Of a stretch of DNA of 5,631 nt, positions 1 to 5,623 are shown piece by piece. Origin of the DNA: Candidatus Avelusimicrobium alvi (GTDB lineage: Bacteria > Elusimicrobiota > Elusimicrobia > Elusimicrobiales > Elusimicrobiaceae); the NCBI GenBank assembly GCA_002329395.1, contig DCTQ01000063.1:1-5631 (forward strand). Direction: 5' to 3'. Below the pieces are notes generated by a model. It was not told where the DNA came from. It searched no databases and was given only the letters and a program-made list of their open reading frames with translations. Position numbers and translations under genes: made by a program. Each line of letters starts with the position of its first letter. Position 1 is the stretch's first letter.

Positions 1-291
1 TCCGGCGGCAAGCCGGGGCCGCACGGCATACAGGGTATCGGCGCCAACTTTATCCCGGGCGTGCTGGACCGCGCGGTGATTGACGAAGTCATCCCGGTTC
101 AAACGCAGGACGCCATCCAAACCGCGCGCAGGCTGGCCGCGTTGCAGGGCATTTTGCCCGGCATTTCGGGCGGAGCCGCGCTGTGGGCGGCGCTCCAAGT
201 GTCCGCGCGGCCGGAAAACGCCGGCAAAAACATCGTTACGCTTCTGCCGGACGGCGGGGAGCGTTATTTAAGCACGGGCCTGTTTGAATAA
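1..291 (+). CDS. cysK: Cysteine synthase A (O-acetylserine sulfhydrylase), C-terminal part, cut by the window edge
   Basis: This is the last 96 residues of a PLP-dependent enzyme that makes L-cysteine from O-acetylserine and sulfide in the cytoplasm. The reading frame is open from base 1, so the gene starts upstream; the family is normally about 305-325 residues, so roughly the last third is visible. Recognisable family segments, numbered from the first visible residue, are GGKPGPH (2-8), GIGANFIPG (12-20), GISGGAA (54-60) in the PLP-contacting loop, and the C-terminal GERYLST (86-92). Most CysK proteins read GISSGAA; here the second Ser is Gly while the first is kept. The PLP lysine lies outside the window. 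The protein ends soon after GERYLST, as many short CysK forms do. The TAA stop lies in the loop of a small hairpin that may be the terminator. CysM or cystathionine beta-synthase-like relatives are less likely given these motifs. Confidence 0.93.
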   Translation, partial: SGGKPGPHGIQGIGANFIPGVLDRAVIDEVIPVQTQDAIQTARRLAALQGILPGISGGAALWAALQVSARPENAGKNIVTLLPDGGERYLSTGLFE

Positions 292-306
292 AGCCCGTCT
301 TCTTTT
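274..306 (+). terminator. Possible intrinsic terminator overlapping the cysK stop codon
   Basis: ACGGGC (274-279) pairs with GCCCGT (293-298), giving a 6-bp stem with a 13-base loop that contains the cysK TAA. A short T-rich tail (TCTTTT, 301-306) follows. The stem is short and the tail is interrupted by C, so termination may be partial. The same tail runs into the -10 box of the next gene. Confidence 0.4.
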
Positions 307-314
307 GCTACAAT
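284..314 (+). promoter_or_regulatory. Predicted promoter with extended -10, abutting the start of the 321 gene
   Basis: TACAAT (309-314) matches the sigma-70 -10 consensus at 5 of 6 positions and is preceded by TGC (306-308), an extended -10 element. A weak -35 candidate, TTGAAT (284-289), lies 19 bases upstream inside the cysK end. Only six bases separate the hexamer from the ATG at 321, so the expected transcription start is at or next to the A of the ATG. No Shine-Dalgarno is present. Confidence 0.5.
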
Positions 315-320
315 AATCGT

Positions 321-1175
321 ATGAAAAACTGGCTGGCCGCCGCGCTGGCGGCATGTATCCTATATACCCCGCTGACCGCGCAAACACGCGCCGACGAAGC
401 GGAAATTATCATTGAAATGCACGGGGAGCAGCCCGCCCCGCGCGCTTCCGTATCTATTTGGGATAAAAACGCCCGCCAGCTTACGCGCGTCTTTCGCGGC
501 AAAGACCGCACCTATGTGCTTTATCAGGTGGAAAACGTATCATCCAGGGACGATATTATCCGCTCCGAAGACGGCAAAGAATACGCCTATGTGCGCTACG
601 GACGGGACGACGGGGATTACCGCAAATTCCTGTTTAAAGCCGAAAGCCCGCAAACCTTTCTGGCCTGCGCCGCCGACGCGGCGGACGTACTGGCCGTCAA
701 TAAAAAATACAAAGTAAATATGGGGCTTAACCGGGCGGACTTTCTGCGCCGATACGAAAACGACGCCGTGCTGACCAACCTCGCGGACAACGCCTCCGGC
801 AAAACCTATCAGGCGTACAAAGTAAATTATTCCGACGTAAACAACAAAAAACCTTCCCCCCATTATTTTGTGTTTGAAGAAGACGCCCTCGTGCAAACCT
901 ACGCGGGGGACGACGCGTTTTACGATTTCGTCAATCAGCTGTCGGACAATAACAAAAACCTGACCGCCCGCCAGCAGGCCGCCGCCAAGGCGCGCCAGGA
1001 ACAGCTGCAAAAAGAACGCCAGGCCGCCCAGCAGCGCGCCAGCCGCCCCGTGCGAAAAGCCCTCGTTTCCGGCGGTACGGCTACGGACCAAGCCTATATG
1101 CCCCGCGCCGTAAACGCCACGCCGCTGCCCGCCCTTACGCCCAGCAAGCTCCCCGCGGGCACGCCCCTGCCGTAA
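321..1175 (+). CDS. Exported protein of unknown function with coiled-coil segment and Pro-rich tail
   Basis: I do not recognise this 284-residue protein. The N-terminus is a signal peptide: Lys2, a hydrophobic Ala/Leu stretch (about 4-19), then likely cleavage after Ala20 or Ala24, so the mature protein should act outside the inner membrane. LAAC at 9-12 also fits a lipobox, but the h-region would be very short and hydrophobic residues follow the Cys, so a standard signal peptide is preferred. Residues 25-205 look like a mixed alpha/beta domain; the part around 130-195 (a GLNRADFLRRY helix, then strands ending in FVFEEDALVQTY) loosely recalls BamE/SmpA-like small outer-membrane folds, which is inference only. 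Residues about 214-240 are rich in Gln, Ala, Arg and Lys and should form a helix or coiled coil. The last 25 residues are Pro-rich and probably disordered. ATG 321 is chosen because the signal peptide starts there. It appears monocistronic, with its own promoter. Confidence 0.85.
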   Translation: MKNWLAAALAACILYTPLTAQTRADEAEIIIEMHGEQPAPRASVSIWDKNARQLTRVFRGKDRTYVLYQVENVSSRDDIIRSEDGKEYAYVRYGRDDGDYRKFLFKAESPQTFLACAADAADVLAVNKKYKVNMGLNRADFLRRYENDAVLTNLADNASGKTYQAYKVNYSDVNNKKPSPHYFVFEEDALVQTYAGDDAFYDFVNQLSDNNKNLTARQQAAAKARQEQLQKERQAAQQRASRPVRKALVSGGTATDQAYMPRAVNATPLPALTPSKLPAGTPLP

Positions 1176-1208
1176 ACGCAGAGGGACGCATCTAAACCAT
1201 TTTCCGCC

Positions 1209-1236
1209 TGTTCAAAAGTCCCGGATTTCCTATAAT
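1209..1236 (+). promoter_or_regulatory. Predicted promoter with perfect -10 box, upstream of cls
   Basis: TATAAT (1231-1236) is a perfect -10 consensus. A weak -35 candidate, TGTTCA (1209-1214, 3 of 6 matches), is 16 bases upstream. The ATG at 1243 follows after six bases, the same spacing as at the 321 gene. No SD lies in between, so a leaderless or near-leaderless transcript covering cls and the EEP gene is expected. Confidence 0.6.
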
Positions 1237-1242
1237 AGAAAT

Positions 1243-2682
1243 ATGGAAATGAATACGGTTTCGGTTTCTTCGTTCGGCATCGCCGGGTTATTATACCTGG
1301 CCCTGCAAATTTGCGTAACGGTGCACATCATCCGCTACAAAGACGACGTCAAAAGCTCCATCGGCTGGATTGGCCTGGTGTGGCTGACGCCGCTCATCGG
1401 CAGTATCATTTACGTCGTGTTCGGCATTAACCGCATCCGCCGCAAAGCGCTTTCGCTTCGCAACAAAGGGCCGGATATTTTAACCGTTACCGGCAAGAGC
1501 GAAGAAGAAATCGCAAAAGAAATTCCGCATGCGTTTTTGCAGCTTCTGCGCCTGGGGTACAAAGTACACCCCCAGCGTTTTGCCCTGGGCAACCGCGCGC
1601 AGGCCTTTGTAAACGGGGACGAAGCCTACCCCGAAATGTGCAAACTGATTGCCGGCGCGCAAAAAGAAGTGCTCCTGCAAAGCTATATTTTTGACAACGA
1701 CCGCGCGGGCCAAATGTTCCTGCCGGCGTTAAAGCAAGCCGTTAAGAACGGGGCGAAGGTAAAAATGCTTATAGACGGCGTGGGGCTGAACTATTCCAAG
1801 CCCACCATCGCCTCCGCGGTGCGCAAAATAAAAGGAGTGGAATTTTCCGTCTTTCTCCCTTCTAAAAGCCCGATTAATCTGCCGTTTGTCAATCTGCGCA
1901 ACCACCGCAAAATCCTGATTGTGGACGGCCGCTGTGCGTTCTTCGGTGGGATGAACGTGGCGCAGGGGAACCTCGTCAACACCCACCCCAAAGAACCCAT
2001 CATAGACATCACTTTTAAAGTGGAAGGCCCGGTGGTGGACCAAATGTCGCGCGTGTTTGAGGAAGACTGGATTTTCTCGGGCAAAAAACATTTTATTCCG
2101 GCGTCATTTCACGCTTCGGGCCCGCTGCCCGGGCAAATGCCCGCGCGCATCATTCCCGACGGGCCGGACAGCGATTATGGCAAAATTGAACTGATGGTGC
2201 TCGGCGCGCTTTCCTGCGCGCAGAAAAGCGTGCATATCGTTACGCCGTATTTCCTGCCGGAAAGCAATATTTTAACCGCCCTGGAAGTGGCCGCCATGCG
2301 CGGGGTGGACGTGGAAATCATCCTGCCGTCCAAAAGCAATATCTTCGGGATGGACTGCGCCATGCGCGCCAACTTCGCGCGTTTACTGGAAAAGGGCGTA
2401 AAAATTTACCGCACCCGCCCGCCGTTTGACCACAGCAAAATTATGCTGGTGGACGGCGCCTGGCTGTTTGTAGGTTCCGCCAACTGGGACGTGCGCAGCT
2501 TTAAACTGAACTTTGAATGCAACCTGGAGTGCGTGGACAAAAAACTGGCCGCCGAGGTGGAAAAAATCATCGCGCACAAAAAATCCATTTCCCACAGCGA
2601 GAAGTGGGACAAAAACGCCCGCCCCCCGCTGTGGCGCACGCTGACGGACAATGCGTTTAAACTCTTAACGCCCTATTATTAA
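1243..2682 (+). CDS. cls: Cardiolipin synthase, two-HKD phospholipase D superfamily
   Basis: This 479-residue membrane enzyme should condense phospholipids (classically two phosphatidylglycerols) into cardiolipin at the inner membrane. Two N-terminal membrane segments (about 10-30 and 38-61) form the usual Cls hairpin, with Trp/Pro-rich residues in the second. Two catalytic phospholipase D motifs follow: H221-R-K223 with D228, and H397-S-K399 with D404; each is followed by a Gly-rich strand (FFGGMN, FVGSANWD). This matches the length and architecture of ClsA-type enzymes (about 480-510 residues) and is longer than the ClsB type, which lacks this hairpin. Catalytic His, Lys and Asp are all present in both motifs, so it looks active. 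A second ATG two codons downstream (1249) is a possible alternative start; 1243 is preferred because its spacing from the perfect -10 box equals that of the gene at 321. The next gene begins one base after its stop. Substrate preference (PG+PG or PE+PG) cannot be read from sequence. Confidence 0.93.
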   Translation: MEMNTVSVSSFGIAGLLYLALQICVTVHIIRYKDDVKSSIGWIGLVWLTPLIGSIIYVVFGINRIRRKALSLRNKGPDILTVTGKSEEEIAKEIPHAFLQLLRLGYKVHPQRFALGNRAQAFVNGDEAYPEMCKLIAGAQKEVLLQSYIFDNDRAGQMFLPALKQAVKNGAKVKMLIDGVGLNYSKPTIASAVRKIKGVEFSVFLPSKSPINLPFVNLRNHRKILIVDGRCAFFGGMNVAQGNLVNTHPKEPIIDITFKVEGPVVDQMSRVFEEDWIFSGKKHFIPASFHASGPLPGQMPARIIPDGPDSDYGKIELMVLGALSCAQKSVHIVTPYFLPESNILTALEVAAMRGVDVEIILPSKSNIFGMDCAMRANFARLLEKGVKIYRTRPPFDHSKIMLVDGAWLFVGSANWDVRSFKLNFECNLECVDKKLAAEVEKIIAHKKSISHSEKWDKNARPPLWRTLTDNAFKLLTPYY

Positions 2683-2683
2683 T

Positions 2684-3427
2684 ATGCTCTACAAACAGCC
2701 CCGCCCCGATGACGTACTGGTGGCGCACGGCCGCGCCACCCAGCCCGCGCTGCCGCGCCGCTTTACCGTGTGCGTGTGGAACTGGCAGAAAAGCAAACAG
2801 AAAGGCTGGGCGGACGAATTTGCCAAAATCTCGCAAGCGGCCGATTTATTCCTGGCGCAGGAAGTGCGCCGTTCTCCCGCCGTGCGCGGCGTGATGGAAG
2901 CCGCCCCCTACCATTGGAGCGGCGCGGTGAGTTTCTTTTCACTCAAAGGCCAAAACCCCGTGGGAGTGGCCACCGGATGCACGGCGGAACCGCTAAAAGT
3001 TTCCTTTAAAAGAGGGGCGCGGGAACCCGTCCTTCAGGTGCCTAAAATGACGCTTTCCACCCTCATCCCCCTGCAACATTCCGCGCCGCTGTTGGTCATC
3101 AACATACACGCCATTAACTTCACCGGCCTAAAACCTTTTGAAAGCAATCTGCGCCGCGCGGCGGAACTGCTGCTGGATTTTGACGGCCCCGTCCTGCTGG
3201 GCGGCGATTTTAATTCCTGGAACGCCAGGCGCCGCAGGCTCCTGCAAAGCACCGCCAGAGCCGCGGGCCTGACCGAAGTGGTGTTTGACCCCGACCGGCG
3301 CACCCGCTGCCTGGGCCGCCCGGTGGATTATCTCTTTGTGCGCGGGCTTAAAGTGCTGGCCGCCGGCGTACGCGCCACCGAAGGTTCGGACCACAACCCG
3401 CTTCTCGCGCGCCTGGAAGCGCGCTAG
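2684..3427 (+). CDS. Endonuclease/exonuclease/phosphatase (EEP) family protein, YafD/YbhP-like
   Basis: This 247-residue protein has no signal peptide or membrane segment and should be cytoplasmic. It carries the ordered motifs of the metal-dependent EEP fold: WNWQK with N33, the LAQE metal ligand E60, NIHAIN with H142 and N145, GGDFN with D175 and N177, VDYLF with D215, and the terminal SDHNPL with D236 and H237. The catalytic set is therefore complete. From memory, the spacing and wording of the second half (GDFNSW, an Arg-rich helix, GRPVDYLFVRGL, SDHNPLL) resemble E. coli YafD (UPF0294). The family cleaves phosphodiester or phosphomonoester bonds in nucleic acids, inositol phosphates or lipids; the substrate here is unknown. 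The ATG lies one base after the cls stop with no SD of its own, which suggests translational coupling and a shared operon. In E. coli the EEP gene ybhP sits next to clsB, so a role in phospholipid or headgroup metabolism is a reasonable inference. Confidence 0.88.
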   Translation: MLYKQPRPDDVLVAHGRATQPALPRRFTVCVWNWQKSKQKGWADEFAKISQAADLFLAQEVRRSPAVRGVMEAAPYHWSGAVSFFSLKGQNPVGVATGCTAEPLKVSFKRGAREPVLQVPKMTLSTLIPLQHSAPLLVINIHAINFTGLKPFESNLRRAAELLLDFDGPVLLGGDFNSWNARRRRLLQSTARAAGLTEVVFDPDRRTRCLGRPVDYLFVRGLKVLAAGVRATEGSDHNPLLARLEAR

Positions 3428-3433
3428 TCTTTT
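3407..3433 (+). terminator. Possible intrinsic terminator at the end of the cls-EEP operon
   Basis: GCGCGC (3407-3412) and GCGCGC (3419-3424) form a 6-bp all-GC stem with the six-base loop CTGGAA. The stop codon and then TCTTTT (3428-3433) follow. The stem lies within the last codons of the EEP gene. The U-rich tail is offset by the TAG and broken by C, so efficiency is uncertain. Confidence 0.45.
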
Positions 3434-3446
3434 CCCCCTCCGGGCC

Positions 3447-3474
3447 CTGAATGCCCTTCCAAATATGGTAAAAT
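3447..3474 (+). promoter_or_regulatory. Predicted promoter upstream of the [FeFe] hydrogenase gene
   Basis: TAAAAT (3469-3474) matches the -10 consensus at 5 of 6 positions and is preceded by TGG (3466-3468), an extended -10 element. A weak -35 candidate, CTGAAT (3447-3452), lies 16 bases upstream. The ATG at 3485 follows after ten bases, leaving a leader of only a few nucleotides. AGG at 3477-3479 could be a vestigial SD but would be at or upstream of the expected transcript start. Confidence 0.5.
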
Positions 3475-3484
3475 ATAGGTAATT

Positions 3485-4951
3485 ATGAACACATCAGACA
3501 ATAAAGCCGTTTATTTTAAACGCGAAGCCCTCAAACGGGTGGTAGAAGCGTTTGACAAAGGCACGCTTGAAAAAAACGCGTACCGCATTCCTTTTGACGT
3601 TATTCCGCAGGATTCCAAATCCGCGGTGCGCTGCTGTATTTATAAAGAACGGGCCGTTTTCCGCGCCCGCACGCTGGCCGCCATGGGCTGCAGCGTAGAG
3701 AAAGACGACGAGGCCACCTCGCTCAACGACTACGCCAAACAGGCGCTCCTGCGCAAGGCCGTGCCCGAAGTGCCGCTGACGGTAATGGACATTGCCTGCA
3801 AAGGCTGCGTCAAAGCGCGCCACATCGTAACCGAAGCCTGCCAGGGCTGTTTGGCCCGCCCGTGCCAGCAGGCGTGCAAATTTGGCGCGATTTCGTTTGC
3901 GGACGGACGCTCCCGCATTGACCCGGACAAATGCAAAAACTGCGGCCAGTGCAAAGCCGTCTGCCCGTACAACGCCATTACGTACGTCCCCGTACCGTGC
4001 GAGCAATCCTGCCCGGTGGACGCCATCCACAAAGGCGAAAACGGATTTGCCGAAATTGATTTTGACAAATGCATCTCCTGCGGCCATTGTATGGACGCCT
4101 GCCCGTTCGGCGCCATTATGGAACGCAGCCAGTTAATTGACATCCTGGGCCAGATTCAGAGCCACAACAAAGTCTGCGCGATGATTGCCCCTTCTATTGT
4201 GGGACAGATTGACTGCTCGCTCCCGCAGCTGATGACCGCCATCAAGAAAGCCGGTTTTGACAAAGTAACCGAAGTGGCCGAAGGGGCGGATATTACCACC
4301 GCCAACGAAGCGCGCGAACTGGTGGAACGCCTGGAAAACGGCGCGCGGTTTATGACTACGTCCTGCTGCGCGGCGTGGATTCAGGCCGTCAAAAAACATC
4401 TGCCGGCTTTGAAAGAATTCGTCTCCCACACCAAAACCCCGGCCGCTTATACCGCCGAGATTGAAAAGAAAAACGGTTTTGTAACCGTATTCGTGGGGCC
4501 GTGCGTATCCAAACGCGTGGAAGGAATGGAAGACCCGAACATTGATTTCGTGATGACCTACGAAGAACTGGGCGCCATGCTGGAAGCCAAAGGCATCAAT
4601 CCCGCCGAATGCGAAGAAATGCCGCTGGATCCGAAAATTTCGGGTGAAGCGCGCTACTACGGCGTAACCGGCGGCGTGGCCCAGGCGGTGGAAAACGCCA
4701 TCGCGGGCAAACGCCCGTTTAAGAAAATGGCCGTCAACGGCTTGGATAAAAAGACGATGATGGTGCTCAACGCTTACGCCAAAGGCGCGGGCGACTTCCA
4801 GCTGCTGGAAGTAATGAGCTGCAAGGGTGGATGTATTGGCGGCCCGTGCACGCTTAAAAAACAGGCGCAGGTGATTAAACCCATTAAAGACCTGGTGGAA
4901 AAGAGCCCCAAGGTGCCGTGCGCCTTAGACGAAAAGAAAGAAGAAAAATAA
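3485..4951 (+). CDS. Monomeric [FeFe] hydrogenase, group B type
   Basis: This 488-residue cytoplasmic iron-sulfur enzyme should interconvert protons and H2 with a ferredoxin-like partner. The N-terminal part holds sixteen Cys between 105 and 206: C105/C108, C119/C122/C127/C131, C150/C153/C156/C160, C172/C176 and C196/C199/C202/C206, enough for up to four [4Fe-4S] clusters. Two of these groups are classic CxxCxxCxxxCP ferredoxin motifs. The C-terminal H-cluster domain shows the three signatures in variant form: TSCCAAW (292-298, Ala where group A has Pro), GPCVSKRVE (338-346, Gly where group A has Met) and EVMSCKGGCIGGP (442-454). C295, C340, C446 and C450 are the expected H-cluster ligands, and C294 the proton-relay Cys. 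Length and motif wording fit the group B family rather than NADH-linked or bifurcating group A enzymes. No HydE, HydF or HydG maturase lies in the window. It stands alone between its own promoter and a strong terminator. Whether it evolves, takes up or senses H2 is not visible. Confidence 0.9.
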   Translation: MNTSDNKAVYFKREALKRVVEAFDKGTLEKNAYRIPFDVIPQDSKSAVRCCIYKERAVFRARTLAAMGCSVEKDDEATSLNDYAKQALLRKAVPEVPLTVMDIACKGCVKARHIVTEACQGCLARPCQQACKFGAISFADGRSRIDPDKCKNCGQCKAVCPYNAITYVPVPCEQSCPVDAIHKGENGFAEIDFDKCISCGHCMDACPFGAIMERSQLIDILGQIQSHNKVCAMIAPSIVGQIDCSLPQLMTAIKKAGFDKVTEVAEGADITTANEARELVERLENGARFMTTSCCAAWIQAVKKHLPALKEFVSHTKTPAAYTAEIEKKNGFVTVFVGPCVSKRVEGMEDPNIDFVMTYEELGAMLEAKGINPAECEEMPLDPKISGEARYYGVTGGVAQAVENAIAGKRPFKKMAVNGLDKKTMMVLNAYAKGAGDFQLLEVMSCKGGCIGGPCTLKKQAQVIKPIKDLVEKSPKVPCALDEKKEEK

Positions 4952-4968
4952 AACTTTCTGCTTCACAC

Positions 4969-5002
4969 AAAACCGCCCGGGATAATGGTTCCGGGCGGTT
5001 TT
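4969..5002. terminator. Strong bidirectional intrinsic terminator between convergent genes
   Basis: A 12-bp perfect inverted repeat, AAAACCGCCCGG (4969-4980) and CCGGGCGGTTTT (4991-5002), can be extended by one G-U and one A-U pair to leave a six-base loop. A T-rich tail follows on the plus strand, and the A-run on the left becomes a T-run on the minus strand. It lies 17 bases after the hydrogenase stop and about 43 bases past the pilin stop on the other strand, so it can serve both genes. Confidence 0.9.
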
Positions 5003-5045
5003 ATATATAAGATGAACATTATACAGAAAATTACCTCATATCAGT

Positions 5046-5576
5046 TTACATAATAGGTTTTCCTTCTCCATTAAATAGTTTCTTACACCATTTTTCATCG
5101 TCATAGCACACAATTTTCCCTTTATGGGGAGCTCCGTCGCATGTTTCATACTGTAACGTATATTTTAAATTCCAGCTATCAGAATCAAAATCACCTGAAA
5201 AATCATCCGTCCGCCGAGCCATTGGGCCGTTAACCAGCCCCGTCGCACAATAACTCCCCCAGGATAAAGAACCGTTTGCATAACACCAATGTTTATTACA
5301 ACATACTTCTTCATCTCCGTTAAATGTACAATCAAATCCGCCGCCTAATTCTATTCCGGCGGTTTCATTTGTGATGGCATTACACTCTTGTTCGCCACGC
5401 TCAAGAATACACAGCTCGCCCTGCTGATGCATATAACGCAATATTTGTACAGCCTCCGCCGCACGCGATTTTTCCACCGCTTTTTCGTACTGCGGCAATG
5501 CCACCGCCGATAAAATACCAATAATTAAAACGACTACCAACAGCTCTATTAGCGTAAATCCAAGGCTTTTCTGCAC
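5046..5576 (-). CDS. Type IV pilin-like (PilE-type pseudopilin) protein, Cys-rich
   Basis: With the GTG start at 5576 the product is 176 residues. It begins with a type III (prepilin) signal, MQKSLG then FTLIE: peptidase cleavage after Gly6, Phe at +1, and the conserved Glu at +5 (E11). A hydrophobic helix (about 7-30) and the amphipathic continuation ALPQYEKAVEKSRAAEA follow. The globular part has ten Cys (56, 65, 83, 92, 93, 98, 110, 146, 157, 164), allowing up to five disulfides. It should be processed by PilD and assembled into a pilus or secretion pseudopilus, or act as a minor pilin. GTG is preferred over the upstream in-frame TTG (5615) because it has the SD AGGGGG nine bases upstream, gives the usual six-residue leader, and leaves the promoter outside the gene. 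The gene is visibly AT-richer than its neighbours. No pilus assembly genes are nearby, so it looks like a dispersed pilin paralogue. Confidence 0.9.
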   Translation of the reverse strand: MQKSLGFTLIELLVVVLIIGILSAVALPQYEKAVEKSRAAEAVQILRYMHQQGELCILERGEQECNAITNETAGIELGGGFDCTFNGDEEVCCNKHWCYANGSLSWGSYCATGLVNGPMARRTDDFSGDFDSDSWNLKYTLQYETCDGAPHKGKIVCYDDEKWCKKLFNGEGKPIM

Positions 5577-5591
5577 GGGATATATCCCCCT
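5577..5591 (-). promoter_or_regulatory. Pilin ribosome binding site overlapping a perfect palindrome
   Basis: Read on the minus strand, AGGGGG (5591-5586) is a clear SD nine bases before the GTG. Its last three G's open the perfect 12-base palindrome GGGATATATCCC (5588-5577), which ends directly at the start codon. As RNA it could form a small GGGA/TCCC hairpin that competes with ribosome binding; as DNA it could be a dyad operator. The SD call is firm; the regulatory reading is inference. Confidence 0.55.
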
Positions 5592-5594
5592 AGT

Positions 5595-5623
5595 TATATA
5601 AGTTGATATTCCCAATTTATCAA
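5595..5623 (-). promoter_or_regulatory. Predicted sigma-70 promoter of the pilin gene
   Basis: On the minus strand TTGATA (5623-5618) matches the -35 consensus at 5 of 6 positions. A 17-base spacer leads to TATATA (5600-5595), 4 of 6 matches to the -10; TATAAC (5598-5593) is an alternative with a 19-base spacer. A T-run (5631-5622) overlaps the upstream edge and could act as an AT-rich UP-like element. The expected start falls near 5588, close to or inside the SD, so the exact 5' end is uncertain. Confidence 0.5.

Noticed and set aside
540..1091. 183-codon open frame on the minus strand inside the exported-protein gene
   Set aside because: Antisense to a frame with a clear signal peptide; the product is low-complexity Gly/Val/Phe-rich with no recognisable motif.
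1183..1222. Inverted repeat GGGAC/GTCCC after the 321-1175 gene as a terminator
   Set aside because: The stem is only 5 bp with a 30-base loop and has no T-run after it.
1729..2091. Minus-strand open frames of about 100-120 codons inside cls
   Set aside because: They mirror codons of the conserved phospholipase D domain and have no initiation signals.
2674..2679. TATTAT just before the EEP start as an internal promoter
   Set aside because: It matches a -10 at 5 of 6 positions but lies in the last codons of cls (Tyr-Tyr and stop), only four bases before the ATG and with no -35 or extended element; operon coupling explains the start better.
3494..4087. 197-codon open frame on the minus strand inside the hydrogenase gene
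   Set aside because: It lies wholly antisense to a well-supported gene, has no SD or promoter, and its Ala/Gly/Phe/Val-rich product looks like the shadow of GC-rich codons.
5574..5615. Upstream in-frame TTG start for the pilin, giving 189 residues
   Set aside because: It would give an unusually long 19-residue leader, overlaps the predicted promoter and has no SD; the GTG at 5576 has an SD and a normal six-residue leader.
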